A stretch of 64,000 nt of DNA from Dyadobacter sp. CY261 (lineage in GTDB: Bacteria > Bacteroidota > Bacteroidia > Cytophagales > Spirosomataceae). Positions within the stretch are counted from its first letter, which is position 1, and each line of letters begins with the position of its first letter. The position numbers and the translations under genes are program-made. Where the stretch lies: NCBI RefSeq assembly GCF_021440085.1, contig NZ_JAKCPW010000001.1, positions 1,426,001-1,490,000 on the forward strand, written 5' to 3'. This document shows, in pieces, positions 19,422 to 29,056 of the stretch. A model generated the notes under the pieces. That model worked only from the letters and a program-made list of their open reading frames with translations. It was not told where the DNA came from and did no database searches.

Positions 19422-21149
19422 ATGCGTCAATTGTTCCAGACAGTCTCCCTCCTTTTGCTGGCCAGCCCGGCGATGGTGATGGGCCAGACAGCGAAGGGAA
19501 ACTATTCTCCTCTTTCCCTAAAAGACCTCAGCGCCTTCGAAAGCGCCGCCCCCAACTGGTCGATACAAGGTGGTATTACCATACATCCTTCCGGTGCTGC
19601 AAAGCCGAAGACATTGGCTGGCGAAGGCGTCCTGATCGGCAGCCCGGGAACGGTGCTTACCACCAAGCTAAAAGCGAGCGACCTCAGGCTTTCCATCGAA
19701 TTCAACGTTTCGCCGGGTGCCGAAGGTAACATTATCCTGCCGGGTGGTCAGAAAGTGAAGATCTCCGACAGCAGTAAACAAAAAGTAGCCGACGCTTCCA
19801 CTTCGGGTTACATCGGCCAGTTCCCTACGCAGAATGCGGCCAAATCCGCCGGACTATGGCAGACGCTCGAACTTTCATATGATGCTTCGGTCCAAAACGT
19901 TCCTAACTCGGCGAGGATAAATGCGCTTTCGCTCAATGGTGTGACAGTCCTCGAAACGGTTTACCTTCCCAATTCCAAAACGGCAGCTGATGGCCAGCCG
20001 ATCGCGTTCGAAGTTACCAAAGGGAGTATCGCGTTTCGCAATGTTGGCTACCAACTACTTGCTAACCGTAAACCGTTATCCATCAGTAATTTGAATTACA
20101 AAGTATATTCAGATAAATGGGATGCCAAAGAATATAGCAAGCTCGATCACGAAGGCCAGTCGCCTGTACTAACGCAGGAAGTGACCAACGGTATGCGTGA
20201 ATTTCATCTCGTATACGAAGGTGATATCGACGTTAGTGAAGCAGGTGATTACATTTTTACGACCATATATTCGGGGCCGGTATTTTCACTGGATATCGAT
20301 GGAAAAAATGTAGTATCGTCAGGCGAGGCTACCTCACAGGAAACCCATACAGGCTCAGCGAACTTATCGCAGGGTAAACACAAAATCAAAATCTATTACT
20401 CGCGATTCCCATGGCGGCAGCCTGCTTTGGGCTTGCGTGTAGAAAAGTCCGGCGTGCGCCCTTATGATTTGCATACCCTTTCATCCCTACCCGAGCCTGA
20501 ACCGAAGCCCTACATCAGCGTGACACCCGATATGCGTCCCGAAATGGTACGTTCATTTATTCAATTGGAAGGTGAAAAATCCAAACGCACACATTGTATC
20601 TCTGTGGGCAGCCCGGATGGCTGGAACTATACAGTGGACCTGAACCGGGGCGCATTACTACAGGCATGGCGCGGACAGTTCGCGGACGTTACCGAAATGT
20701 GGTATGAACGCGGCGAGCCGCAATTGCTTTTCCCCGCCGGTTTGAAAGTACACGTCTCAGGCCGCAGCAGTGTCGCCGTGCTCGATAATGGTAATGCAGC
20801 ATGGCCCGACTCTTCGAACATCAATTTCCTGGGCTATAAAATTGATCAGAAAGGCTACCCTGTTTTCCGTTATGCGATCGGTTCGGCGACCGTGAGCGAC
20901 GAGTTGGTATCGGGTGGCAACAGTCTTTCGCGGACATTCCGCGTGGATGGAACACCTTCTGGCTCTTTATATTCGCTGCTGGCTAGCGGAAAGCAGATTA
21001 CCGAAATAGAAAAAGGACTTTATCAGATCGACGACCGCTTTTTTGTGCAGGTCGATAAAAAGGCCAAGGCAATTGTCCGTCCGGCTGGCGAAATGAAGGA
21101 GCTTATCCTCCCGGTTTCCAATGCAACCAGCTACTCTTTGTTTTGGTAA
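19422..21149 (+). CDS. Secreted DUF1080-like / PA14-like multidomain protein
   Basis: A 575-residue exported protein (signal peptide to about residue 21, cleavage after MVMG). Residues about 30-205 look like a jelly-roll of the DUF1080 (3-keto-disaccharide hydrolase/GH16-like) type: NWSIQGGITIHPSG, TTKLKASDLRLSIEFNV, SAGLWQTLELSYD, ARINALSLNGVTV. Residues about 215-365 resemble a PA14 carbohydrate-binding domain (KWDAKEYSKLDHEG, REFHLVYEGDIDVSEAGDYI, QGKHKIKIYYSRFPWRQPAL). Residues 380-575 form a domain I do not recognise, containing WNYTVDLNRGALLQAWRG. It lies 26 bp before the propeller-cupredoxin gene in an evident operon. Relatives of DUF1080 cleave 3-keto-glycosides; whether this one is catalytic or only binds is open. 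Confidence 0.7.
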   Translation: MRQLFQTVSLLLLASPAMVMGQTAKGNYSPLSLKDLSAFESAAPNWSIQGGITIHPSGAAKPKTLAGEGVLIGSPGTVLTTKLKASDLRLSIEFNVSPGAEGNIILPGGQKVKISDSSKQKVADASTSGYIGQFPTQNAAKSAGLWQTLELSYDASVQNVPNSARINALSLNGVTVLETVYLPNSKTAADGQPIAFEVTKGSIAFRNVGYQLLANRKPLSISNLNYKVYSDKWDAKEYSKLDHEGQSPVLTQEVTNGMREFHLVYEGDIDVSEAGDYIFTTIYSGPVFSLDIDGKNVVSSGEATSQETHTGSANLSQGKHKIKIYYSRFPWRQPALGLRVEKSGVRPYDLHTLSSLPEPEPKPYISVTPDMRPEMVRSFIQLEGEKSKRTHCISVGSPDGWNYTVDLNRGALLQAWRGQFADVTEMWYERGEPQLLFPAGLKVHVSGRSSVAVLDNGNAAWPDSSNINFLGYKIDQKGYPVFRYAIGSATVSDELVSGGNSLSRTFRVDGTPSGSLYSLLASGKQITEIEKGLYQIDDRFFVQVDKKAKAIVRPAGEMKELILPVSNATSYSLFW

Positions 21150-21175
21150 AAAACTTAAATATCTGATTTCTATCA

Positions 21176-23176
21176 ATGAAAAATATACTTTTAACTACCC
21201 TGATTACCGTCGGCTCCATAAGTGCTTTCGCGCAATCGAAGCCCAATAAAATCGACGATTACTACCGCATTATCACCATTCCCATTCCCGAAAACGTCAG
21301 AATGGAGGTGGGCGGCATGCAGGTACTGCCAGATGGTCGGCTCGCTGCTTCCACCCGTCGCGGCGAAGTATGGCTGATCGGAAACCCATATCTCAAAGGC
21401 GACGGTAAACCTTCGTTTCACCGTTTCGCGGAAGGCTTGCATGAGCCGCTGGGCCTGTATTACCGCGGCAAGGACTTCCTCGTATCACAACGCGGAGAGG
21501 TGACCCGCCTCGAAGACACCGACAATGACGGGGTAGCCGATATTTACGACTCATTTGCACGCTGGCCGTTATCCGGTAACTATCACCAATATTCCTACGG
21601 CCCGGTAGCTATGCCGAACGGTGAAATGCTCGTTACCCTCAACCTCGACTGGGTGGGCCGTGGTGCAAGCCAGTCGAAATGGCGCGGATGGATGCTGAAA
21701 TTAGGCCAGGATGGCAAACTAACGCCCTGGGCGACAGGGTTACGCTCCCCTTCCGGTTTCGGGTCCTATAAAGGCGATATTTTCTATACCGAAAACCAGG
21801 GCGACTGGGTTGGCTCGGGTCGTATGACGCATTTGGAGAAAGGCGATTTCGCGGGTAACCCGGCCGGTTTGCGTTGGGGTAAAGAAGAAGGGTCCCCGGT
21901 GAAACTGACTCCCGAGGATGTTCCCAGCACGGGTGAACCACTCTACGACGTTGCCAAAAAGGTCCCTGGCCTTAAACCACCTGCTGTCTGGTTCCCGCAT
22001 ACATTGGTGGGTATTTCCACCTCGGATTTCAAAGAAGACGTTACGAATGGCGCATTCGGGCCGTTTACGGGACAAATGTTCGTGGGTGACCAGGGGCACA
22101 GCATCATTACCCGCGTAGACCTCGAAAAAGTGAACGGCGTATGGCAGGGAGCGGTGTTCCCATTCCGTGAAGGATTTATGTCGGGTATCCTGCGGCTCGA
22201 ATGGGGTCTCGACGGCTCGCTCTTCGTAGGCCAGACCAGCCGCGGATGGTCAGCCACGGGTAAGTCCGAATTTGGTATCCAGCGACTCGTATGGACCGGC
22301 AAAATGCCCTTCGAAATGAAAACCGTGCGGTCGACGCCGGATGGTTTTGAAATCACCTTCACTAGTCCGGTTGATAAAAAGGCCGCTGCTGATCAGGATT
22401 CGTACAAAATGAGCAGCTTCACCTACCGTTACCACCGCACCTACGGCAGTCCGATCATCAACACAGAGGAAGTGCCATTGAAAGGCATCATCGTGTCGGA
22501 AGATGGTCTTCGTGTGCGTTTAGTAGTTGATCCCGCTGCCTTGCGCAAAGGTTATATCCATGAGATTAAAACCGAAGGCGTGAAATCGCCGGATGGCAAT
22601 AACCTGCTGCATACTACTGCCTATTACACGTTGAACGAAATCGCTAACGGGCAAGCTGCGAATGCTTCCCAGTTTACAACAACTGTGAAAGCCGCCGCTG
22701 TCGATCACAGCGCGCATACAATGCCTGCTAATTCCGAAACGGCTGCCAGCACTGCAGCTTCGGCCAAACGCGTTACCGAGATGCCAGCCAGCTGGACCAA
22801 CGGGCCTGACCAGGTAGTGACGATCGGGACGGTTCCAGGTCTAAAGTTCGATATTTCAGAAATACAAGTGAAAGCGGGCAGCAAAATCAAAATCGTGTTC
22901 AACAACAACGACGATATGCTGCATAACCTCGTCATTACCAAGCCAGGAACGGTGACTGCGGTAGGCGAAGCGGGCCTGAATCTCGGTTTGAAAGGAACAG
23001 AGCTAAACTATGTACCGAGAACGAACGATGTCCTTTTCCACACCAACATCGTCGAGCCTGAAAAGTCGGAATCGATCTATTTCGTAGCGCCGAAACAGGC
23101 CGGCACATACCAGTACGTTTGCACATTCCCCGGGCATTACACACTCATGCAGGGCAAACTCAAAGTGGTTAAATAA
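21176..23176 (+). CDS. Periplasmic beta-propeller dehydrogenase-like protein fused to a type-1 copper cupredoxin
   Basis: A 666-residue exported protein (signal peptide to about residue 19, SISAFAQ). Residues about 30-400 form a propeller like those of PQQ-dependent sugar dehydrogenase and PVC-type membrane-bound dehydrogenases (GGMQVLPDGRLAASTRRGEV, GRMTHLEKGDFAGNPAGL), including a Ca-loop-like DTDNDGVAD. Residues 545-666 form an azurin/auracyanin-like cupredoxin with an apparently complete copper site: His583 (LHNLV), Cys649, His654 and Met658 (CTFPGHYTLM, the C-x4-H-x3-M spacing of azurin). This suggests oxidation of a substrate on the propeller with intramolecular electron transfer to copper. 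Substrate and cofactor are unproven. A strong terminator follows, so it ends an operon with the DUF1080-like gene. Confidence 0.8.
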   Translation: MKNILLTTLITVGSISAFAQSKPNKIDDYYRIITIPIPENVRMEVGGMQVLPDGRLAASTRRGEVWLIGNPYLKGDGKPSFHRFAEGLHEPLGLYYRGKDFLVSQRGEVTRLEDTDNDGVADIYDSFARWPLSGNYHQYSYGPVAMPNGEMLVTLNLDWVGRGASQSKWRGWMLKLGQDGKLTPWATGLRSPSGFGSYKGDIFYTENQGDWVGSGRMTHLEKGDFAGNPAGLRWGKEEGSPVKLTPEDVPSTGEPLYDVAKKVPGLKPPAVWFPHTLVGISTSDFKEDVTNGAFGPFTGQMFVGDQGHSIITRVDLEKVNGVWQGAVFPFREGFMSGILRLEWGLDGSLFVGQTSRGWSATGKSEFGIQRLVWTGKMPFEMKTVRSTPDGFEITFTSPVDKKAAADQDSYKMSSFTYRYHRTYGSPIINTEEVPLKGIIVSEDGLRVRLVVDPAALRKGYIHEIKTEGVKSPDGNNLLHTTAYYTLNEIANGQAANASQFTTTVKAAAVDHSAHTMPANSETAASTAASAKRVTEMPASWTNGPDQVVTIGTVPGLKFDISEIQVKAGSKIKIVFNNNDDMLHNLVITKPGTVTAVGEAGLNLGLKGTELNYVPRTNDVLFHTNIVEPEKSESIYFVAPKQAGTYQYVCTFPGHYTLMQGKLKVVK

Positions 23177-23196
23177 ACCATGCAATGCAATTCGTG

Positions 23197-23230
23197 AGCG
23201 GGGCGGGCTTCACCGCCCCGCTTTCTTCTT
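23197..23230 (+). terminator. Strong rho-independent terminator after the cupredoxin gene
   Basis: AGCGGGGCGG (23197-23206) pairs perfectly with CCGCCCCGCT (23213-23222) around a 6-nt loop and is followed by TTTCTTCTT. It starts 20 bp past the stop codon and separates this operon from the ECF sigma gene. Confidence 0.9.
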
Positions 23231-23347
23231 CCCCAACGTCCCTTACAAAGAATAATTAACGCCCAATCGCAAGGAGAATGCCCTTACAGCCTACTTTGAT
23301 TGGTATAATTCATTGATTTAATAAAACATTGCCGTTGCATTAAGGAT

Positions 23348-23956
23348 TTGAATCAGGAAGAAAACATATCGAATGGCAGTGAGCTGAACATCCGGCTCTG
23401 GCAACGGTTCAAGGCAGGCGACTCGGAGGCGCTCGGGCAGCTTGCCCAAACCCATTACCGGGCATTGTACAACTATGCCACGAAGTTTTCCTCCGACCCT
23501 GATTTCATCCGCGATACCATTCAGGAGCTTTATCTCGAACTTTGGGAGCGCCGTATTTTTCTTTCTGAAACTGCATTCGTCAAATCCTATCTTCTCAAAG
23601 CCCTCCGCCACAAACTCATCAAGGAAAGTATCCGGCTCAAACGCTTTCACGAACCGCAAGTAGCGACTTTCGATGCCGATCTGTCCGATCCTTCCATCGA
23701 AACCCATATCATTGAAGCGGAACACATCCGATTCCAGAACGGCCACCTCAAACGCATCATCTCACTGCTCTCCAAACGCCAGCAGGAAATCATTTATCTC
23801 CGTTTTTACCAAAACCTAGACAACGAAGACATCGCCAGCGTCATGGGCCTCGGCCGCCAGAGCGTCTCCAATCTGCTCTACCGCACATTGAAAGAGATCA
23901 AGGAAATATGGGCACCGGCTGAGTTTTTTTGGGTGTTGCTGGTGTTTTTATCGTAG
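23348..23956 (+). CDS. ECF-type RNA polymerase sigma factor (FecI-like)
   Basis: A 202-residue sigma-70 family ECF protein. Region 2 is visible (YNYATKFSSDPDFIRDTIQE, LYLELWERR) and region 4 ends with LSKRQQEIIYLRFYQNLDNE then DIASVMGLGRQSVSNLLYRT. Apparent start is TTG at 23348; no better codon or Shine-Dalgarno site is seen. Followed after a 273-bp AT-rich gap by a FecR anti-sigma, then by an STN-containing SusC. That order is the classical cell-surface signalling cascade, in which ligand binding at SusC is passed through STN to FecR and frees the sigma factor to transcribe the susCD operon. Confidence 0.9.
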   Translation: MNQEENISNGSELNIRLWQRFKAGDSEALGQLAQTHYRALYNYATKFSSDPDFIRDTIQELYLELWERRIFLSETAFVKSYLLKALRHKLIKESIRLKRFHEPQVATFDADLSDPSIETHIIEAEHIRFQNGHLKRIISLLSKRQQEIIYLRFYQNLDNEDIASVMGLGRQSVSNLLYRTLKEIKEIWAPAEFFWVLLVFLS

Positions 23957-24229
23957 GATGGAGGAAGGGGAATTTACGCGAGCGCTAATGCTTACTTATA
24001 ATACTTTATTTACTTTTTAAATTTATTATACTTTGTAAATATAACTATCATACAATACTTCACCACCTTTCTATACTTTAACTTCCGTCCTCCCTTCCTT
24101 CATCCTCCCATTCCTCTCATTTATAACTTTTTCAAAAAAATTTTAAGTTTTTTGGTTATAACTGCTTTTAAAACTGACATACTACTTTAAAGAGCATTCA
24201 GTGCTTCGGACCGTCCGCTTTGTTATGAC
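23957..24229. other. AT-rich spacer with polypyrimidine block between sigma and fecR
   Basis: No gene. The left part is almost pure A+T. A C+T block at 24083-24120 (reads CCTCCCTTCCTTCATCCTCC) closely matches, on the opposite strand, the polypurine flank after polA (12841-12870) and, on the same strand, the 12990-13014 flank. TTATAACT occurs twice nearby. Confidence 0.5.
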
Positions 24230-25306
24230 ATGAGTTTACACCGAACCTTTACAGTAGAAGAGTTGGCTACGGACGACACATTCCGTCTGTGGGTGATAAA
24301 TCCGACGCCGGAGATCGACCGCCACTGGCAGCAATGGCTTCAACTAAATCCCGATCGTGCGGGTGTGGCGGCGCGTGCCCGTGAGCTGGTACTCGCCGTG
24401 CATGACCTTTATAAGGATGATCTTTCGGACGAAATACTCAGCCAGGAGATCGCAGAGATCACACGCATTGCCGAAGAGCGTAACATCCCCTTTTACCAGC
24501 GCGCAGTATGGCGGGCAGCGGCCATACTGCTGCTCACCGGTGGCCTCAGCTGGTTCTATTATACCACGCATAACACCATAACTCCTGCCGGAAAAAGTAC
24601 CGAAATCACTTTGGAAAGCGAAATGGTGACCAGGACCAACCAAGCCGATGTGGAGATAACAGTGCTCCTGAGCGACAACAGCGTGGCGACACTTTCCAAA
24701 GGCAGCAGCATTAAATATCCACGGCATTTTTCGGCCAGCGAGCGCCGCGTTTACCTCACGGGCGAAGCGTTCTTCGATGTGGCTAAAAATCCAAACGTGC
24801 CATTTCTGGTCTACACGAATGAAACCGTGACAAAAGTGCTCGGTACAAGTTTCCGGATTAAGGCATTTGATGGCGACAATACCGAAATGGTAGCCGTGAA
24901 AACAGGCCGTGTTTCAGTTTATCCTAAAAAAGACTACGAAATGCAGCACGGTAATGCCAGGCTGGCCGGTGTAATACTCAATCCAAATCAGCAGGTCGTT
25001 TTTAACCGGAAGGATAAGAAACTGGAAAAGGCTGTCGCGGCCAATACCGGAATTTTGGCAGAATCGATGTTGCTAAAAGACCAGGTGTTTGATGATCAAC
25101 CTGTTACAGCAGCATTCGATGCGCTGGGCAAGGCTTACGGAATCAGCATCGATTACGATAGTGCATTGCTGACCAACTGCATGATCAGCGCACAGTTTAA
25201 AGACGAAAATCTGAAACAACGGTTGAATGCAATATGCCAGGCCATCGGGGCCGGGTATGATATGGAGAATGGTCGGGTTATGATCAGTTCCAAAGGATGT
25301 AATTAA
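24230..25306 (+). CDS. FecR-family anti-sigma factor (DUF4974 C-terminus)
   Basis: A 358-residue inner-membrane regulator. The N-terminal cytoplasmic part (about 1-85) binds sigma. A single membrane segment lies at about 88-108 (AVWRAAAILLLTGGLSWFYY). The periplasmic FecR domain follows (VTVLLSDNSVATLSKGSSI-like run, YLTGEAFFDVAKNPNVPFLV, VKTGRVSVYP), then a DUF4974 domain near the C-terminus (FDDQPVTAAFDALGKAYGI), which contacts the STN domain of the paired SusC. It pairs with the ECF sigma gene upstream and the SusC at 25542. The 235-bp gap to susC probably contains the sigma-dependent promoter. Confidence 0.93.
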   Translation: MSLHRTFTVEELATDDTFRLWVINPTPEIDRHWQQWLQLNPDRAGVAARARELVLAVHDLYKDDLSDEILSQEIAEITRIAEERNIPFYQRAVWRAAAILLLTGGLSWFYYTTHNTITPAGKSTEITLESEMVTRTNQADVEITVLLSDNSVATLSKGSSIKYPRHFSASERRVYLTGEAFFDVAKNPNVPFLVYTNETVTKVLGTSFRIKAFDGDNTEMVAVKTGRVSVYPKKDYEMQHGNARLAGVILNPNQQVVFNRKDKKLEKAVAANTGILAESMLLKDQVFDDQPVTAAFDALGKAYGISIDYDSALLTNCMISAQFKDENLKQRLNAICQAIGAGYDMENGRVMISSKGCN

Positions 25307-25541
25307 TGGGTTAGCCAACCCGCCTCAAATTCTAAACCCTTTTCAGAACTAAAATCAGCTACCATTAATCCTTCGATCTGCCTATGACAAACCTGTGACT
25401 CTGCTTTTCCCCTGAATGATAAAGAGCCAGTGATGATTGCGCCATCACCGGCCCTGCGCCTCCCCTCGCTAGGATGACCTCTGCGGCGATACAGGAGCAT
25501 TCTGTCCCATCATTTCAATTCTGAACAAAACTTTCAAAAGC

Positions 25542-28500
25542 ATGAAAAAACACCGACATCTATCCCGGCTACTTTACAGGGCTATGCGAATATCACTATA
25601 CCAATTATTTATTGTCTTACTCTTTGCCACTGTCGCATCAGCAGGCACCGTTGGGGCACAGGATATTCTGAACCAGAAGATCACGATCCAGGTTAACAAT
25701 CTGGAAATGAAGACCTTATTAAATAAACTGAACAAGCTGACACAGTTGCGTTTTACATACAGCTCTTCACTGATCAAAGCGCAGCGGAAGGTTTCGCTGA
25801 ATGCCATCGACCGTCCGCTCGGCGACATCCTGGACGATCTTTTCAAATCGGCCAACATTACGTACAAGATCGAGGGCAAACAGGTGGTGCTCATCAAAAA
25901 CACGGCCGAACCTGGCAGCGCATTACCCGAAATGATCCGCAACCAAAGCGCGATCGACCGCAACATCACCGGAAAGATAACAGACGAAAAAGGCCAGCCC
26001 CTACCCGGCGTGAGCATTGTGGTGAAAGGCACCAAAGCCGGCACAGCCACTGATACGGAAGGGACCTTCCAGCTCAGCGTTCCCGATGCGGGTGGCTCGC
26101 TCATCTTTTCTTATGTGGGTTACACGCCTCAGGAAATACCGCTTGGCAACCAGTCGACTTATGATATTTCAATGACGCCCGACGTGCGCAACCTTGAGAT
26201 GGTAGTTGTTACTGCGCTGGGTATCAAGCGTGATGCCAGGAAACTGGGCTACTCGACAGCCACGGTGAATACGGAAGAGCTGACGACTAACCGCACGACC
26301 AACCTGGGTAACAGCTTGCAAGGGAAAGTGGCCGGGCTAAATGTGACGCCTCCCGCGAGCGGACCTGGTGGATCTACCAAAATACGTATCCGCGGACAGT
26401 CGTCATTTGGCGGTAATAACTCCCCGCTCATTATCGTAAACGGGATTCCGATCAATAACAGCAGCGTTTCGGCGGGTGGTTCTAACGGAAATGGCACCGG
26501 TAACCCCACCGGCGGCTCTTCCGATGCGGGTGATGGTCTGCAAAGTATCAACCAGGACGATATCGAGTCGATGACGGTTTTGAAAGGTGCCGCCGCAGCC
26601 GCATTGTACGGATTCCGCGCGAAGGATGGGGCGATTATTATCACCACCAAAAGCGGTAGCAAAACCACCGGCATCGGTGTTGAGCTAAACTCGAACTTCC
26701 AGGCACAGGAAGCCTTGGATTTCACGGATTTCCAATATGAATACGGTCAGGGAGAATTCGGAAAACGCCAAACCAGCGTCGCAGAAGCCCAAAGCTCGGG
26801 CGTATTTGCATTCGGTGAGAAATTCGATGGCCAGCCTACGCCGCAATTCGACGGCAGCACCCAGCCCTACGTGGCCCACAAGGATCGTATCAAGAAGTTT
26901 TACCGCACAGGGACCAGTTTTACCAATTCAGTTGCATTATCAGGCGGCAATGAAAAAGGAAATTTCCGCCTATCTTTTGCGAATACCGATGCCAACGCGA
27001 TCATGCCGAATTCGGCTTATCATAAAAGAATCTTCAACCTTGGGTTGAACTACAAGTTTACCAAAAAGCTTTCCGCGCAACTGAACGCGAACTATTCCAA
27101 CGAATACAACAAAAACCCGCCCCAGATCGGTATCCAGGACATGAATGCGAACACCACCATTTATACCCTGGCGACCAGCATCGACACGGACTGGCTTAAA
27201 AACCGCAAGGATGCAAACGGAAACGAAATGCCGCTGGCCCGCTTTACCAACCGCAATAACCCGTACTGGGTAGCTTACGACCGCTTCGAGAACGTCCGTC
27301 GCGACCGTATTTTCGGTAACACGTCGGTTCGTTATGATTTCACGGACTGGTTGTTCGTGCAGGGCCGGATTGGTCAGGATTATTATACTCGTCCGTATAA
27401 CTACAATCGCCCTACCGGTACACGATCCATCGGTGCGGTAACAACCGGTTTCAATGGTTACTACTATCAGGATGTGTCGACTTTCCGCGAGCGTAATATG
27501 GACATCCTCATCGGTGCCAACCGCTCCTTCGGCGATTTCGGGATCGACATTACTTTGGGTGGCAACCAGATGTTGCAGGTGAACGACAATATTTCGACGG
27601 CGGTTACTAACTTTTATGTAAGGGATTTGTACACCATTACAAATGGTCAGGTTAAGAATCCAAATTATACTTATAGCAAGAAGAAAGTTAACTCCGTCTA
27701 CGGTGCTGCTGAATTCTCATTCAGAAACTTCCTGTATGTAAATGTTACCGGCAGGAACGACTGGTTTTCAACCCTCAACCCTGCATCCAACAGTTACCTC
27801 TATCCTTCTTTGAGCGGGAGCTTTGTGTTCAGCCAGGCATTTGCCAATGCGCCCAATTGGCTCACTTATGGTAAGTTACGCGCTGCTTACGCGGAAGTGG
27901 GTGGTGATACCGATCCGTATTCCAATAACCTCTACTATGGTATCAATGCGAACCCTTTCAACGGAACGGCTCTGGGAAACCTGCCTTCGACCGTCAGCCC
28001 GAATGCAAATCTGAGGCCATTGAAGGTAAAAGAAACAGAGGTTGGTATTGAAATGAAAACTTTCGACAGTCGGCTGAACCTGGACCTTTCACTATATCGG
28101 AAAAATACCGTCGATGAAATCCTCAACGTAGATGTTTCCAATACCTCTGGATTTAGCCAAACCAAAGTGAATGTGGGTAAACTGCGCAATCAGGGCATCG
28201 AGTTCCTGCTGACGATCGTGCCTGTCCGCAACGACAATTTCACCTGGGAAACCAGCTTTAACGGCAGCTACAACATCAGCAAGGTGATCGAACTGGCCGA
28301 AGGACAAGACCGCTTCGATGTGGGTTCAGGCGAATTCTTCGGCATTGTTTCGCACGAAAAAAACAAGCCACTCGCCTCACTTCGCGGTTTCGATTACAAG
28401 CGTGACACACAGGGACGCATTATCACTTCCGGGGGCCTTCCACAACAGGGAAATCTAATGACTTACGGCAGCGCTATCCCGAAATGGGTGGGTGCCTGGG

Positions 28501-29000
28501 TTAACTCGGTCAATGTGAAAGGTATCCGCATCGGCACTCAAATCGACTTCAAAGCAGGAAACAAGATCCTTTCCAATTCCAACTTGAATTTCTTGCGTGA
28601 AGGACTCTCAAAACCGTCATTAGTCGGCAGGGATGGTGGCGTGTTGCTGGATGGTGTTGCCAACGACGGTACGCCTAATGCAACACGTGTGGAAGCGCAG
28701 CAATTTTACACCGCTTATCGAAGCACGGGACTAGCCACTCCGTTTGTTTATAATGGTGCATTTGTGCGTTGGAGAAGCATTACAGTCGGCTACGATCTGT
28801 CTCGCTTCGTGAGAGACAAGACGTTTATCAAAGGGCTGACCATCTCCGCAATGTGCAACAATGTGCTCATGATCAAGAAATACATCGACAATCTCGATCC
28901 GGAAGCCGCCGTATCCGCCTCCGACAACCTGCAAGGCATCGAGACGCATACGCTGCCGACGACACGGAGCTACGGGGTTAATTTGAATATCAAGTTGTGA
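25542..29000 (+). CDS. SusC/RagA-family TonB-linked transporter with N-terminal STN signalling domain
   Basis: A 1152-residue outer-membrane channel. Order: signal peptide (to about residue 40, SAGTVGAQ), STN/secretin-TonB domain (about 45-115, KITIQVNNLEMKTLLNKLNK to YKIEGKQVVLIK), carboxypeptidase-D-like domain (GKITDEKGQPLPGVSIVVKG), plug (SMTVLKGAAAAALYGFRAKD) and barrel ending SYGVNLNIKL. The STN domain marks it as a signalling transporter for the FecR/sigma pair just upstream. Its linker VVTALGIKRDARKLGYS is close to that of the SusC on the minus strand, so the two are paralogues. It forms an operon with the SusD gene after an array of 8-bp repeats. Substrate unknown. Confidence 0.95.
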   Translation: MKKHRHLSRLLYRAMRISLYQLFIVLLFATVASAGTVGAQDILNQKITIQVNNLEMKTLLNKLNKLTQLRFTYSSSLIKAQRKVSLNAIDRPLGDILDDLFKSANITYKIEGKQVVLIKNTAEPGSALPEMIRNQSAIDRNITGKITDEKGQPLPGVSIVVKGTKAGTATDTEGTFQLSVPDAGGSLIFSYVGYTPQEIPLGNQSTYDISMTPDVRNLEMVVVTALGIKRDARKLGYSTATVNTEELTTNRTTNLGNSLQGKVAGLNVTPPASGPGGSTKIRIRGQSSFGGNNSPLIIVNGIPINNSSVSAGGSNGNGTGNPTGGSSDAGDGLQSINQDDIESMTVLKGAAAAALYGFRAKDGAIIITTKSGSKTTGIGVELNSNFQAQEALDFTDFQYEYGQGEFGKRQTSVAEAQSSGVFAFGEKFDGQPTPQFDGSTQPYVAHKDRIKKFYRTGTSFTNSVALSGGNEKGNFRLSFANTDANAIMPNSAYHKRIFNLGLNYKFTKKLSAQLNANYSNEYNKNPPQIGIQDMNANTTIYTLATSIDTDWLKNRKDANGNEMPLARFTNRNNPYWVAYDRFENVRRDRIFGNTSVRYDFTDWLFVQGRIGQDYYTRPYNYNRPTGTRSIGAVTTGFNGYYYQDVSTFRERNMDILIGANRSFGDFGIDITLGGNQMLQVNDNISTAVTNFYVRDLYTITNGQVKNPNYTYSKKKVNSVYGAAEFSFRNFLYVNVTGRNDWFSTLNPASNSYLYPSLSGSFVFSQAFANAPNWLTYGKLRAAYAEVGGDTDPYSNNLYYGINANPFNGTALGNLPSTVSPNANLRPLKVKETEVGIEMKTFDSRLNLDLSLYRKNTVDEILNVDVSNTSGFSQTKVNVGKLRNQGIEFLLTIVPVRNDNFTWETSFNGSYNISKVIELAEGQDRFDVGSGEFFGIVSHEKNKPLASLRGFDYKRDTQGRIITSGGLPQQGNLMTYGSAIPKWVGAWVNSVNVKGIRIGTQIDFKAGNKILSNSNLNFLREGLSKPSLVGRDGGVLLDGVANDGTPNATRVEAQQFYTAYRSTGLATPFVYNGAFVRWRSITVGYDLSRFVRDKTFIKGLTISAMCNNVLMIKKYIDNLDPEAAVSASDNLQGIETHTLPTTRSYGVNLNIKL

Positions 29001-29011
29001 GGACCGCCGAC

Positions 29012-29051
29012 CACTCATTCAGTCATTCAATCATTCACTCATTCACTCATT
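29012..29051. repeat. Five-unit 8-bp tandem repeat between susC and susD
   Basis: Five contiguous octamers: CACTCATT, CAGTCATT, CAATCATT, CACTCATT, CACTCATT (consensus CANTCATT). The array fills nearly the whole gap between the SusC stop and the SusD start. GACCGCCGACC just before it is the word that dominates the heptamer arrays at 31585-31699. Confidence 0.8.
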
Positions 29052-29056
29052 AAACT

